64,000 nt of DNA. Source: Saccharibacillus sp. JS10 (GTDB lineage: Bacteria; Bacillota; Bacilli; Paenibacillales; Paenibacillaceae). The stretch is taken from positions 979,345 through 1,043,344 of the forward strand of contig NZ_JANFNS010000002.1 in assembly GCF_024436065.1 (NCBI RefSeq), written 5' to 3'. This document shows, in pieces, positions 9,136 through 18,123 of this stretch. The notes beneath the pieces are model-generated. The model worked only from the letters and a program-made list of their open reading frames with translations. It was not told the origin of the DNA and did no database searches. Made by a program: the position numbers and the translations under genes. Numbering within the stretch: the first letter of the stretch is position 1; every line of letters begins with the position of its first letter.

Positions 9136-9142
9136 CCGATAT
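9136..9142 (+). promoter_or_regulatory. Possible sigma-D -10 element (CCGATAT)
   Basis: CCGATAT matches most of the flagellar sigma-D -10 consensus (GCCGATAT). Upstream at about 14 bases there is TTAT rather than TAAA. It precedes genes with FliK-like and FlhB-like domains, which makes a sigma-D link attractive, but the -35 match is poor. Confidence 0.25.
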
Positions 9143-9203
9143 ATTGATATAAATAGAAGCTTTTCGATTACGGCAATAAGCAGTGAGGAAAGAGGTGAAT
9201 GTG

Positions 9204-11336
9204 TTGAATATCGGTTCATTATTTAAAAACATAATCGGCGATTCGAAACCGGGCGAATTCAAACAAGTAGACCTTCGCGCCGGGCAAGTCGTCCGAGGCG
9301 TCGTGCAGTCGGTATCGGAAGACGGAAAAGAAGCTGTGATCCAAATTCAAGGCGTGAAAGTAAACGCTCAATTAGAAACACCTCTACAAGCTGGGCAAAC
9401 GGCTTTTATGGAAGTTCAACCGGCGACCGAAGACGGAACGATTGTGATGAAGCCTGTTGCGGCTCCGCCCGGAGCAGCTGCCAGTGCGCAATCGATAGAA
9501 CAAACGTTAAAACAACTCGGTTTACCGGATAATAAGCAAAATCGTGACATGATCACCATGATGCAAAAAGCCGATATTCCGTTAACGAAAGAGAACAGTG
9601 CGGAAGTCAAAACGTTAATGGCGCAAAAGCCAGCAACTGTCGATGCCCAGCAATGGGTTCGTTCGATTGGTATTTTGCAGCAACGCGGCTTACCGGTTAC
9701 GCCGCAAAGTGTGTCGGGAATGCATCAAGCTGTGTTTGGAGCGCCGGCTTCGACACTTTTGCAAAATTTGGAGCAGCAGATTTCAGCAGCTTTAGGGCAG
9801 TCGGGTCAAGCTGAAGATGGAAATCAAGGTGTAACTGGACGTCCGGCAAATGCTAATGTGGTTTCTGGCGCGAATACGTCGACTACTGTAAATAGCGATC
9901 CGAGCGGGAAAGGTCAGACTCATCCTGCGCAAACTTCGCCAAATAGCTCAACTCCTGTAGCGACTAATAACACAGGGAGTGCGACAACTACGGCTGGAGC
10001 TCAAAGTCAGACTGCTCCAGATACGGACAGCGCCTTACCCGCAACAAATCTGGCGAAGGCTACAGAGCGTGCTGTACCCGCCACGGGAGCTGCACCAACT
10101 GCTTCTGCGCCTACATCGGGTAGTCCAAATTTGGCGCAATCAAATGTAGCAAATACGCCGGAGGCGCCTCCAAATAGGTCGAGTACGTCAAATCAGACCG
10201 TAAATAGCGGACGTGTCCCAACAGGAGAAAGCCAGCTTCAACCTAGCGATGCTACTTTATTGCGAAAAGTACAGTCTCTTCTCGGTGAGTTGCGTACGGC
10301 TGCTGCCAGCAGTACAGAAAGCGCAAATGCAGCTCAAGGGCAAAACGCTGCGGCTTCTTCGCAAACAGAAAATGCAGATTCATCGCCGTGGGTCGGTCGA
10401 TTACTCAAAATGCTCGGTGCCGAACATGAACAACAAACGGCAAGATCGACGTTGTTGAATACTCCTGCTTCAAATGCGACGCCAAACACAAATGCGGCTT
10501 CCCCGCCCAGCGGGCAACCTACAGCGCAGCCGAATACACCGAGTTCGAATCCACCTGTGACGAACTCCAATGCTCAAGCAGCTTCTCAAGCTCAAGCAAC
10601 GACGCAGGCTTCAGCACCTGCACAGACTCAAGCTCAGTCGCCGCAGCAACCGCCAATATCGGCTGCTGTCCGTCAAGCTGCCGAACAAGCCCTTCGTGCG
10701 ATCCAAGGAGATGCGACTTCAATAAACCCTTCTGCAACAGCGGATGACCGAAGCGTAACAGCTGCTCCAGCCGCGCAGCAATCGGTAGCTGAGGTACGCG
10801 AGACCTTGAAGTCTTTATTATTACAGTTATCTAATTCCGATACGCTTCCCGCAGGGTTAAAAGACGCTGTACAACAAACGCTGCAACAAATGACCGGGCA
10901 GCAACTGTTACTGAATACGGATCGAACTGCACCTTTTGCTCAAGTCACGATGTTTTTGCCGTTTGTAGGGCCGGATGGAAATCAGACAGCTTCTGTGCAG
11001 ATCGAATCTCGGCGGGGTCCCAAAGGCGAACTCGATGCTTCGAATTGCCGATTGTGGTTCGATCTAGATATGAAGTCGCTAGGGCGTACTGTGATCGATG
11101 TGCAGGTTGTGGATCGTAATGTGAGTCTAAATGTTCGTAACGATGAAGAATGGGCAAGACCTTTGCTTGAAGCCGGTCAACCTCAGATCACTTCGGCGTT
11201 GGAATCCGCAGGTTATCAATTGATGGCTTTGCGATTCGATACATTGCCTGAAAAAGCGACGTCAAACAACGGAGATTCTGGCACGGCATTGTCTTATACG
11301 CCTCCTTCTTACCGAGCAGTGGATGTGAAAGTATGA
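9204..11336 (+). CDS. ylqG: YlqG-type protein with FliK-like C-terminal domain
   Basis: The exact function is unknown. The product is about 710 residues. Residues 1-200 look folded (start MNIGSLFKNIIG); residues about 210-510 are very rich in Ala/Gln/Ser/Thr/Pro/Asn and probably disordered; the C-terminal 180 residues resemble the hook-length control domain of FliK, with a VTMFLPFVGPDGNQ strand and a FDLDMKSLG segment. I chose TTG 9204 because AAAGAGGTGA (9190-9199) is at good spacing; GTG 9183 or 9201 are alternatives. It overlaps the next gene by 4 bases. Equivalent to ylqG in B. subtilis by position and layout. Confidence 0.8.
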   Translation: MNIGSLFKNIIGDSKPGEFKQVDLRAGQVVRGVVQSVSEDGKEAVIQIQGVKVNAQLETPLQAGQTAFMEVQPATEDGTIVMKPVAAPPGAAASAQSIEQTLKQLGLPDNKQNRDMITMMQKADIPLTKENSAEVKTLMAQKPATVDAQQWVRSIGILQQRGLPVTPQSVSGMHQAVFGAPASTLLQNLEQQISAALGQSGQAEDGNQGVTGRPANANVVSGANTSTTVNSDPSGKGQTHPAQTSPNSSTPVATNNTGSATTTAGAQSQTAPDTDSALPATNLAKATERAVPATGAAPTASAPTSGSPNLAQSNVANTPEAPPNRSSTSNQTVNSGRVPTGESQLQPSDATLLRKVQSLLGELRTAAASSTESANAAQGQNAAASSQTENADSSPWVGRLLKMLGAEHEQQTARSTLLNTPASNATPNTNAASPPSGQPTAQPNTPSSNPPVTNSNAQAASQAQATTQASAPAQTQAQSPQQPPISAAVRQAAEQALRAIQGDATSINPSATADDRSVTAAPAAQQSVAEVRETLKSLLLQLSNSDTLPAGLKDAVQQTLQQMTGQQLLLNTDRTAPFAQVTMFLPFVGPDGNQTASVQIESRRGPKGELDASNCRLWFDLDMKSLGRTVIDVQVVDRNVSLNVRNDEEWARPLLEAGQPQITSALESAGYQLMALRFDTLPEKATSNNGDSGTALSYTPPSYRAVDVKV

Positions 11337-11632
11337 AACAGCAAAAGCCGGAAGAAGCTGCGCGTAAGCGCGCTGTAGCTCTTAAATATTCACCGGAGCA
11401 GATGTCTGCTCCTGTAGTTGTCGCTAAAGGTAGCGGTAGTATTGCGGAAGCGATTCTCGCTCGGGCTCACGATGCCGGCGTTCCGATCCAAGAAGACGCA
11501 GCATTGGTCGAAGTACTATCCAAACTTGATTTAGATCAACAAATTCCGGGAGAATTGTACGGGCTTGTTGCCGAACTGTTATCTTTTGTATACCAAAGCG
11601 ATCGTGAAGCGGGGAGGCGTAGAGGGCGATGA
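11333..11632 (+). CDS. ylqH: FlhB C-terminal-domain protein (YlqH type)
   Basis: This 99-residue protein matches the cytoplasmic C-terminal domain of the export-switch protein FlhB. Its ALKYSPEQMSAPVVVAKG lines up with ALKYDGDQMQAPEIVAKG of the full FlhB at 41141-42229. It lacks the membrane part and the self-cleaving NPTH motif, so it cannot act as a full switch protein. Both ends overlap neighbours by 4 bases (ATGA), so it is translationally coupled to ylqG and yraN. A partnership with the FliK-like protein next door is my inference. Confidence 0.88.
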   Translation: MKQQKPEEAARKRAVALKYSPEQMSAPVVVAKGSGSIAEAILARAHDAGVPIQEDAALVEVLSKLDLDQQIPGELYGLVAELLSFVYQSDREAGRRRGR

Positions 11633-12012
11633 ACAATTCTACGCAATCGGTCACGTTTAATCGCAAAGAAAAAGGTCGCGCAGCGGAAGAAGCGGCGGCG
11701 AATTATGTAGAGCAGCAAGGCTGGACAATTCTTGAACGCAATTGGAGTTGCCGGTCAGGCGAATTGGATCTGATCGCAGAAAATGGTGAGACCATTGTGA
11801 TCGTGGAAGTACGCAGCCGAAGCGGTCTTGGATACGGCTCGCCTGCCGAGTCGGTTGATCGTCGAAAGATCCAAAAGGTAAGACAAACAGCAGAGATTTA
11901 TCTACAGCGTGTCGGCAAAATCGACCGCCGTATTCGGTTTGATGTGATTGCCGTTATGCTGGGGCGTCAATTGAATGTAGTTTCGTTAGAGCATATCGAA
12001 GACGCTTTTTAA
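11629..12012 (+). CDS. yraN: YraN/UPF0102 family nuclease-fold protein
   Basis: YraN proteins have an endonuclease-like fold related to Holliday-junction resolvases; their role is not settled. The product is 127 residues. Seen: GRAAEEAAANYVEQQGW near the N-terminus and the active-site-like series GELDLI (about residue 43) followed by VEVRSR (about residue 62). It is coupled to ylqH by an ATGA overlap. In Bacillota it often sits beside rnhB or comM, which agrees with this spot. Confidence 0.95.
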   Translation: MNNSTQSVTFNRKEKGRAAEEAAANYVEQQGWTILERNWSCRSGELDLIAENGETIVIVEVRSRSGLGYGSPAESVDRRKIQKVRQTAEIYLQRVGKIDRRIRFDVIAVMLGRQLNVVSLEHIEDAF

Positions 12013-12034
12013 TTAACAAATATACGAAAAAAAG

Positions 12035-12065
12035 AGCTTCTCTGAATGATAGAGAAGCTTTTTTT
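12035..12065. terminator. Bidirectional terminator between yraN and yifB/comM
   Basis: A 9-bp perfect stem (AGCTTCTCT/AGAGAAGCT, 7-base loop) is flanked by A-run and T-run, so it can end transcription from both convergent genes. Confidence 0.85.
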
Positions 12066-12084
12066 GCATTTCACTTTATACGTA

Positions 12085-13659
12085 TCAAAATTGATTCCGA
12101 TCCATTTGCCGGTATTGAAGCGCTTCGGCAATATGTTCGGCACGGATTTGCGAGCAATCTTCCAGATCTGCAATCGTTAGCGCTAATTTTAATATCCGAT
12201 CTCTGGAACGCATGCTGAGTCCCATCGCCTCGATCGCCGATTCCAGCAATAACTGTGCTTCACGTCCAGGATCTGCGTATTTTCGTAATCGTGCCCCGCT
12301 CAGTTCACTATTGTATTGAATAGACAAAGCGCGATAACGCGCTTGCTGACGTTCCGAAGCCGAATTAACTTTGTCGCGAAGTGTCGCTGAAGAAGCGCCG
12401 GGTTGAGCCAGTTGATGAGCAGACGGTTGAGGAACTTCGACTTGCATATCGATTCGATCTAAAAGAGGACCCGATATTCGATTCTGATAACGTAAAATCG
12501 TTGGCGGCGAACACGAACAAGTAGACTGACCGTTTTCATCACGTTTCCCGCCGCAAGGACAAGGATTCATCGAACAAGCCAACATAAAATGGGCGGGAAA
12601 AGAAAAAGAAGCTCTGGCGCGGCTTATTGTTACATTTCGATCTTCTAACGGTTGACGAAGCACTTCCAATGCCCCGCGCGAAAATTCAGGCAGTTCGTCC
12701 AGGAATAAGACGCCTTTATGAGCCAAGCTTACTTCGCCGGGTCTCGGAATCGAACCTCCGCCTGCGAGTCCAGAAGGAGAAATCGTATGATGCGGAGCGC
12801 GAAACGGACGACGGCGGATCAGACCGGAGCGAACTTGACTCAGCCTTCCTGCGGCGCTCAAAATTTTGGTTGCTTCCAAAGCTTCGTTTTCGGAGAGTTC
12901 TGTCATGATGCCCGGCAATCGCTTGATTAACATCGTTTTTCCGGTTCCGGGAGGCCCTGAAAGCAAAATATTGTGCATGCCCGTCGCGGCAATCGTCAAC
13001 GCTCGTTTGGCATGTTCTTGACCGAGCACATCGGCATAATCCAGATCATCACCGTTCGAAATTGTAGAAGAAAGTGCCCAATTCGGCTGGCTATAAGATA
13101 GACCTTCGGCATCGAAGTCATACCTTTTTTCCACACCCGCTAATAATTCAGCACGCTGCGTTTCCGGCACGAGTTGCTTTAAATTCGGTAACGCGTAGAC
13201 GGTAAGCCCTTCGACAAGGCAAGCTTCATCCGCATTTTCCGCTGCAATCAACATACAGTCAAACCCTTGCCTGCGTGCACAATCTGCCATCGCTAGAACT
13301 CCGGGAACCGGACGCAAAGAGCCATCGAGCGATAATTCGCCGACAGCGATTAGTTTTTTTCCTTGTGGCAATTGAAGTTGTCCGTCTGTCAATAAAATGC
13401 CTAGTGCAATCGCCAAATCAAGCGCAGAACCTTCTTTACGCAAATCGGCAGGTGCTAGATTGATCGTCACACGTCTGTTAGGAAAACGAAAACCGCAATT
13501 TTTCAGCGCGGCTTTGACCCGATCTGTCGATTCGCGAATTGCAGAGTCGGGTAAACCGATAATCGTCGTCTGCGGCAATCCATTTGTAATATCGATCTCG
13601 ACTTCTACGATCACGCCATCAACCCCGTATAGACAAGCGCTATAACTTTTTCCATACAT
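12085..13659 (-). CDS. YifB/ComM family Mg-chelatase-like AAA+ ATPase
   Basis: Relatives include ComM, a hexameric helicase for branch migration during natural transformation in Haemophilus and Vibrio. The product is 524 residues. Order: an N-terminal Lon-S16-like (ChlI) domain, an AAA+ core with Walker A GPPGTGKT (about residue 220) and a Walker B-like LFLDELPEF, a cysteine cluster (CSMNPCPCGG), and a C-terminal Mg-chelatase domain. It starts at 13659 behind AGAGGTG on the minus strand. It is the only clear minus-strand gene, which fits insertion into an otherwise co-directional block. dprA lies 3.2 kb away, so a link to DNA uptake is plausible but not shown. Confidence 0.95.
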   Translation of the reverse strand: MYGKSYSACLYGVDGVIVEVEIDITNGLPQTTIIGLPDSAIRESTDRVKAALKNCGFRFPNRRVTINLAPADLRKEGSALDLAIALGILLTDGQLQLPQGKKLIAVGELSLDGSLRPVPGVLAMADCARRQGFDCMLIAAENADEACLVEGLTVYALPNLKQLVPETQRAELLAGVEKRYDFDAEGLSYSQPNWALSSTISNGDDLDYADVLGQEHAKRALTIAATGMHNILLSGPPGTGKTMLIKRLPGIMTELSENEALEATKILSAAGRLSQVRSGLIRRRPFRAPHHTISPSGLAGGGSIPRPGEVSLAHKGVLFLDELPEFSRGALEVLRQPLEDRNVTISRARASFSFPAHFMLACSMNPCPCGGKRDENGQSTCSCSPPTILRYQNRISGPLLDRIDMQVEVPQPSAHQLAQPGASSATLRDKVNSASERQQARYRALSIQYNSELSGARLRKYADPGREAQLLLESAIEAMGLSMRSRDRILKLALTIADLEDCSQIRAEHIAEALQYRQMDRNQF

Positions 13660-13701
13660 AAAAAATACACCTCTTTTCAGATAATAGCGGGATTTCCGCG
13701 A

Positions 13702-13732
13702 TATCGAAAAAGGGTGCTTCCTCTTTTTCCGA
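13702..13732 (-). other. Imperfect inverted repeat upstream of yifB/comM
   Basis: A purine-rich arm (ATCGAAAAAGGG) faces a pyrimidine-rich arm (CTCTTTTTCCGA) across a 6-base centre. On the minus strand it lies in the leader of yifB/comM. It could be a leader hairpin; pairing is imperfect. Confidence 0.3.
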
Positions 13733-13791
13733 ACCTATTCACTGTACTTTTATTCTAAGCAGCAAGAAATGAAAGTCAAGTTGTACACAGT

Positions 13792-13857
13792 ATTTGTTTC
13801 GACAAATTTTACCTAACATATTTACAACAATCAAATTTAATGCGATTATATTTGTAA
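13792..13857. promoter_or_regulatory. Candidate operator region for the OhrR-type regulator
   Basis: Two inverted repeats lie upstream of the MarR-family gene: ATTTGT-TTCG-ACAAAT at 13792-13807 and an outer TTACAA...TTGTAA pair at 13822-13827 and 13852-13857. The stretch between is very AT-rich and promoter-like. MarR/OhrR proteins usually bind such dyads and repress their own gene. Assignment is by position and symmetry only. Confidence 0.4.
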
Positions 13858-13904
13858 GTGATTGCCGGAAAAAAACCAGTAAGTGAATGGAAGGAGTACG
13901 CAGA

Positions 13905-14372
13905 ATGGATAAAGTGAATGAATATCCGCAGCTTCAGTTGGACAACATGTTGTGCTTCTCGATCTATGCTAGCTCGCGTGAAATTACGAAGATGTATCAA
14001 CCTTATTTGGAACAGTTAGGTGTAACGTACTCGCAATACCTCGTATTGATCGTATTGTGGGAGCAAGATGAGCGCACGGTAAAAGAATTAGGGGAAGAAT
14101 TGTTCCTGGATTCCGGTACACTCACGCCGCTGCTTAAGCGTTTGGAAAGTGCAGGATTGGTTGAGCGTAATCGTTCTACAGAAGACGAACGCAAAGTATT
14201 TATTTCGTTGACTGAAAAAGGACGCGAATTGCAGGATAAAGCTGCACATATTCCAGAGTGTCTGGCACGTGACCTCAAAATGGATGGGCCTGAGTTTGCG
14301 GAACTGCTTGGCAGATTCCAAAATTTATTGGCTCGTGCTCATGATGTGAATTCAACGCCTTCGGGCAAATAA
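13905..14372 (+). CDS. MarR-family regulator, OhrR type
   Basis: A winged-helix repressor. OhrR senses organic hydroperoxides through one reactive cysteine near the N-terminus; here Cys17 lies in [13 protein letters not shown], the OhrR context. The product is 155 residues. Residues 60-110 contain the DNA-binding winged helix ([20 protein letters not shown] and a wing with RSTEDERKV). I chose ATG 13905 because GGAAGGAG (13889-13896) precedes it; ATG 13887 would place that site inside the gene. No ohr peroxidase gene is next to it, so its target is probably elsewhere. A terminator follows. Confidence 0.88.
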   Translation: MDKVNEYPQLQLDNMLCFSIYASSREITKMYQPYLEQLGVTYSQYLVLIVLWEQDERTVKELGEELFLDSGTLTPLLKRLESAGLVERNRSTEDERKVFISLTEKGRELQDKAAHIPECLARDLKMDGPEFAELLGRFQNLLARAHDVNSTPSGK

Positions 14373-14397
14373 TAGCCTCTTTTAAAAAGAAATGATA

Positions 14398-14432
14398 AAA
14401 AATCGATTGCCAATCTGGCAGTCGATTTTTTT
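14398..14432 (+). terminator. Terminator after the OhrR-type gene
   Basis: A 15-bp stem with one G-U pair and a 3-base loop ends in a run of seven T. It isolates sucCD from the regulator gene. Confidence 0.88.
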
Positions 14433-14516
14433 GATAAAAGCCTTTCGTTACGGGATTTTTACTTCTTTTTAGATAAGAGAAAAATGTCGAAAAAAGCGGA
14501 AACATTCGAATTTTAA

Positions 14517-14554
14517 GAAAGCGTTTCAATTTTGTGAGTGAATCGTGCTATACT
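14517..14554 (+). promoter_or_regulatory. sucCD promoter with a cre-like site
   Basis: TATACT (14549-14554) is a good -10. The expected -35 zone (about 14525-14530, TTCAAT) is weak and is overlapped by GAAAGCGTTTC (14517-14527), a near-palindrome resembling the core of a CcpA catabolite-response element. Repression of the TCA cycle enzyme by glucose through CcpA would make sense, but the outer bases do not match the full consensus. Confidence 0.45.
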
Positions 14555-14622
14555 AATTGAGGTTGTACTTTTCTGCCTGGCAACCCGCCTGGTGCGAGCC
14601 AATTTGATAGGAGGATTCACAA

Positions 14623-15780
14623 ATGAATATCCATGAATATCAAGGCAAAGAAGTTTTGCAGCAGTACGGAGTATCCGTACCTCGCGGCAAGGTAGCGTTC
14701 AGCGCGGCGGAAGCCGTAGACGCTGCTCGTGAGCTCGGTAGTCCGGTGGTCGTCGTAAAGGCGCAAATCCATGCGGGCGGACGCGGCAAAGCTGGAGGAG
14801 TAAAAGTGGCTAAAAGTCTCGATGAAGTGCGAAGCTATGCCGAAGAATTGATCGGTAAAGTGCTTGTGACCCATCAGACAGGCCCAGAAGGTAAGGAAAT
14901 TAAGCGTCTTCTGATTGAAGAAGGCTGCGACATCAAAAAAGAATACTATGTCGGTGTTGTCGTTGACCGGGGAACCGGTAGCGTCGTACTGATGGCTTCC
15001 GAAGAAGGCGGAACAGAAATCGAAGAAGTTGCAGCAGCAACTCCCGAGAAAATTTTCCGTGAAGTTGTGGACCCAGCTGTAGGCTTACAGCCGTTCCAAG
15101 CTCGTCGTCTTGCTTATGCGATCAATATCCCGAAAGAGCTTGTTAACAAAGCAGCTAAGTTTATGCTTGCTCTGTATGAAGCATTCGTTGATAAAGATTG
15201 TTCCATCGCGGAAATCAATCCGCTTGTTGTAACTGGAGATGGCGATGTTATCGCTCTCGACGCCAAGCTCAACTTCGACTCGAACTCTTTATTCCGTCAC
15301 AAAGACATTTTGGCTTTGCGCGATCTGGATGAAGAAGACGAGAAAGAAATTGCAGCATCCAAATTCGATCTCAGCTATATCGCCCTTGATGGTAATATCG
15401 GTTGCATGGTCAACGGTGCGGGGCTTGCAATGGCGACGATGGATATCATCAAATACTACGGCGGCGAACCCGCTAACTTCCTCGACGTAGGGGGCGGTGC
15501 GACAAAAGAGAAGGTAACAGAAGCCTTCAAAATCATTTTGTCCGACCCGGAAGTAAAAGGTATCTTTATCAACATTTTCGGCGGCATTATGCGTTGCGAC
15601 GTTATTGCTGACGGCGTTGTTGAAGCCGCAAAACAAATCAAGCTGGAAAAACCTCTTGTAGTACGTTTGGAAGGCACGAACGTCGAACTTGGCAAAAAGA
15701 TTCTGAATGAATCGGGACTCAACATTGTATCTGCGGATTCGATGGCTGACGGCGCGAAAAGAATCGTAGAGCTGGTATAA
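14623..15780 (+). CDS. sucC: Succinyl-CoA synthetase beta subunit (ADP-forming)
   Basis: With SucD it converts succinyl-CoA, ADP and phosphate to succinate, ATP and CoA in the TCA cycle. The product is 385 residues. Seen: [12 protein letters not shown], the ATP-grasp region ([16 protein letters not shown], about residues 46-61), AEINPLVV, and [13 protein letters not shown] near the C-terminus. The Shine-Dalgarno ATAGGAGGA precedes the ATG. sucD follows after 62 bases. Confidence 0.98.
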   Translation: MNIHEYQGKEVLQQYGVSVPRGKVAFSAAEAVDAARELGSPVVVVKAQIHAGGRGKAGGVKVAKSLDEVRSYAEELIGKVLVTHQTGPEGKEIKRLLIEEGCDIKKEYYVGVVVDRGTGSVVLMASEEGGTEIEEVAAATPEKIFREVVDPAVGLQPFQARRLAYAINIPKELVNKAAKFMLALYEAFVDKDCSIAEINPLVVTGDGDVIALDAKLNFDSNSLFRHKDILALRDLDEEDEKEIAASKFDLSYIALDGNIGCMVNGAGLAMATMDIIKYYGGEPANFLDVGGGATKEKVTEAFKIILSDPEVKGIFINIFGGIMRCDVIADGVVEAAKQIKLEKPLVVRLEGTNVELGKKILNESGLNIVSADSMADGAKRIVELV

Positions 15781-15842
15781 TCGACGGAATCACCGCAGCG
15801 TAAGTTTCACAAACCGACTTTAAACGGAGGATGTGGATAGGC

Positions 15843-16772
15843 ATGAGCATTCTGGTTGATAAAAACACGAAAGTCATTACGCAGGGAATCACCGGCGAGA
15901 CAGGGCTTTTCCATACGAAAGGCGCTCTCGAATACGGTACCCAAATGGTGGGCGGCGTAACCCCGGGTAAAGGCGGAACGGACGTCGAGATTACGCTTGA
16001 AAACGGCAGTTCTGTGAAGCTTCCTGTATTTAATACCGTAAACGATGCAGTTAAATCGACAGGTGCTACCGCGAGCGTTATTTACGTACCGCCAGCATTT
16101 GCCGCTGACTCGATCATGGAAGCGATTGACGCTGAGCTTGAACTGGTTATCTGTATTACTGAAGGTATTCCGGTTCTGGACATGGTTAAAGTAAAACGGT
16201 ATCTTGAAGGCAAAAAAACGGTATTGATCGGTCCTAACTGCCCGGGTGTGATTACGCCTGAAGCTTGTAAGATCGGTATCATGCCGGGTTATATCCATAA
16301 AGCGGGTAAAGTAGGCGTTGTTTCCCGTAGCGGAACCTTGACTTATGAAGCCGTGCATCAATTGACGACGCGTGGTATCGGTCAATCGACCGCTGTTGGT
16401 ATCGGCGGCGACCCGGTTAAAGGTTCGGAGTTTATTGATATCCTGAAATTGTTCAACGAAGATGAAGGTACACAAGCAGTCGTAATGATCGGCGAGATCG
16501 GCGGTACAGCAGAAGAAGAAGCTGCGGAGTGGATCAAAGCGAATATGACGAAGCCTGTCGTTGGCTTTATCGGCGGCGCTACGGCGCCTCCGGGCAAACG
16601 TATGGGTCACGCGGGTGCCATCATTTCGGGCGGCAAAGGTACAGCAGCAGAAAAAATCGCTAAGCTGGAAGAGTGCGGTATTCGCGTAGCTCCAACTCCA
16701 GCTGAAATGGGCGCAACTCTGGTTGCTGTATTGGAAGAACGCGGAGTGCTCGAAACGTTTACAGCAGGTTAA
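15843..16772 (+). CDS. sucD: Succinyl-CoA synthetase alpha subunit
   Basis: This subunit binds CoA and carries the phosphorylated histidine. The product is 309 residues. Seen: [18 protein letters not shown], the CoA-binding Rossmann part, [10 protein letters not shown], and the [14 protein letters not shown] loop with the phospho-histidine. I chose ATG 15843, with ACGGAGGAT upstream at suitable spacing; GTG 15831 would be too close to it. It is co-transcribed with sucC and ends at a strong terminator. Confidence 0.98.
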   Translation: MSILVDKNTKVITQGITGETGLFHTKGALEYGTQMVGGVTPGKGGTDVEITLENGSSVKLPVFNTVNDAVKSTGATASVIYVPPAFAADSIMEAIDAELELVICITEGIPVLDMVKVKRYLEGKKTVLIGPNCPGVITPEACKIGIMPGYIHKAGKVGVVSRSGTLTYEAVHQLTTRGIGQSTAVGIGGDPVKGSEFIDILKLFNEDEGTQAVVMIGEIGGTAEEEAAEWIKANMTKPVVGFIGGATAPPGKRMGHAGAIISGGKGTAAEKIAKLEECGIRVAPTPAEMGATLVAVLEERGVLETFTAG

Positions 16773-16797
16773 AAAAATAGCCAAGCAAGCACAAGGC

Positions 16798-16840
16798 AAG
16801 CAGCCTTTCTTTCCCTAATGGGAAGAAGGGCTGCTTTTTG
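16798..16840 (+). terminator. Terminator after sucCD
   Basis: A long stem (AAGCAGCCTTTCTTTCCC with GGGAAGAAGGGCTGCTT, one bulge, TAAT loop) is followed by T residues. Confidence 0.88.
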
Positions 16841-16869
16841 TGTTTTAGGCGATATAGGAGTGTGGAGAA

Positions 16870-18009
16870 ATGACAATAAATATGCCTAAGCAGTGGTTAC
16901 CTGAACAATTATGGATTTTATCTTTGCATGAGACAACCGGGATCGGTTGGGAAAGCATCAGAAGCTTGCTTGCAATCGTTCAATATCAAGGAATTGCTTA
17001 TGACGAGTTGTTTCGGATTCCTGAAGAGACATGGCTTAAACTCGGTGCACAAAGTCGACAAGCCAAAGCGGCAGGTAACGTAAATATTCAGCAAGCTAAC
17101 GAACGAGTTCATCAATTGCGTATTCAAGGTGTTGAACCTATTTCTTATTTTCATGACGAGTATCCTACTTTAATGAAGGAATCCGTCAAACCTCCGTGGA
17201 TGATCTATACAATAGGACGCCGAGAATTGCTTCACGGATTCAATATTGCGATTGTAGGAAGTCGGTCACCTACGGCTTACGGTCGAGTCATGTGCGAACG
17301 AATCGCCGGAACTTTAGCGGAACGCGGAGTATGTTTGGTAAGTGGCATGGCTAGAGGAATAGACGGCTTTTGCCATCGCGAAGCCCTTCGGCACGGAGGA
17401 TCAACGATCGCGGTACTCGGCGCAGGACCGGATATGATTTACCCGCCGGAGCATCACATACTGCATCGGGATATTGCTGAGCAAGGCTTAATCGTATCGG
17501 AATTTCCTCCGGGTACGCGTCCTTCGCCGGGTTTGTTCCCTTTGCGTAATCGAATTATAGCGGGGTTGACTCGCGGGGTGCTTATTGTCGAAGCTGCCGA
17601 AAAAAGCGGTTCACTGATTACTGCCGATTATGCACTGGATAGCGGCCGCGATGTTTTTGCTGTACCTGGGCAAGTGACATCGCCCAAAAGCTCAGGGACG
17701 TTACAATTGATCAAAAATGGAGCCAAACCTTGCGGAGACGCAGAAGATATTTTAGAAGAATATACGCATCTGTTTGTTCCGACCTCGTTAACTTCTGCAA
17801 AAAAAGAGAGTTATGAAAAATTGACAAAAGAGGAGCGGAAGATATACGTTATATTGGAGCAAGGGGATGCGAGTATCGACGAGCTGCAACAAAAGACCTC
17901 GTGGGACTTTGGACTTTTACATTCCGTTCTGCTATCGTTAGTCATAAAAAGTCAGGTAAAATCGCTCTCTGGCGCTGTATACGCATGGATCGGAGGCCCG
18001 GTTCGCTAA
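16870..18009 (+). CDS. dprA: DNA-processing protein DprA (Smf)
   Basis: DprA binds incoming single-stranded DNA during transformation and loads RecA. The product is 379 residues. Order: an N-terminal helical (SAM-like) region, the Rossmann-like DprA core with VGSRSPTAYG (about residue 138), SGMARGIDG, and PLRNRIIAGL, then a C-terminal winged-helix domain with DASIDELQQKTSWD. It starts behind ATAGGAGTG at 16870. As in B. subtilis it sits between sucD and topA. Confidence 0.97.
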   Translation: MTINMPKQWLPEQLWILSLHETTGIGWESIRSLLAIVQYQGIAYDELFRIPEETWLKLGAQSRQAKAAGNVNIQQANERVHQLRIQGVEPISYFHDEYPTLMKESVKPPWMIYTIGRRELLHGFNIAIVGSRSPTAYGRVMCERIAGTLAERGVCLVSGMARGIDGFCHREALRHGGSTIAVLGAGPDMIYPPEHHILHRDIAEQGLIVSEFPPGTRPSPGLFPLRNRIIAGLTRGVLIVEAAEKSGSLITADYALDSGRDVFAVPGQVTSPKSSGTLQLIKNGAKPCGDAEDILEEYTHLFVPTSLTSAKKESYEKLTKEERKIYVILEQGDASIDELQQKTSWDFGLLHSVLLSLVIKSQVKSLSGAVYAWIGGPVR

Positions 18010-18060
18010 TCGATGCCTGCTATTCATTACTATTAAAACATTTAAAAAATCGAACAATTA

Positions 18061-18095
18061 GCGCGGTTCAGAGCAAGGGGCTTGGAAAGCCGCGC
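18061..18095 (+). other. GC-rich hairpin between dprA and topA
   Basis: GCGCGGTT (18061-18068) pairs with AAGCCGCGC (18087-18095). There is no solid T-run after it, so it may be a weak terminator or a leader element of topA. Confidence 0.45.
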
Positions 18096-18123
18096 TTGTA
18101 TATTTTGAGAGGAGGACGAACCT

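Noticed and set aside
10213-10458. Short open frame inside ylqG
   Set aside because: Alternate frame within a low-complexity stretch; no start signal.
15807-16799. 330-codon open frame on the minus strand opposite sucD
   Set aside because: It lies entirely opposite a certain gene, has no recognisable domain, and reads as a Phe/Asn/His/Arg-rich antisense shadow produced by the codon use of sucD.
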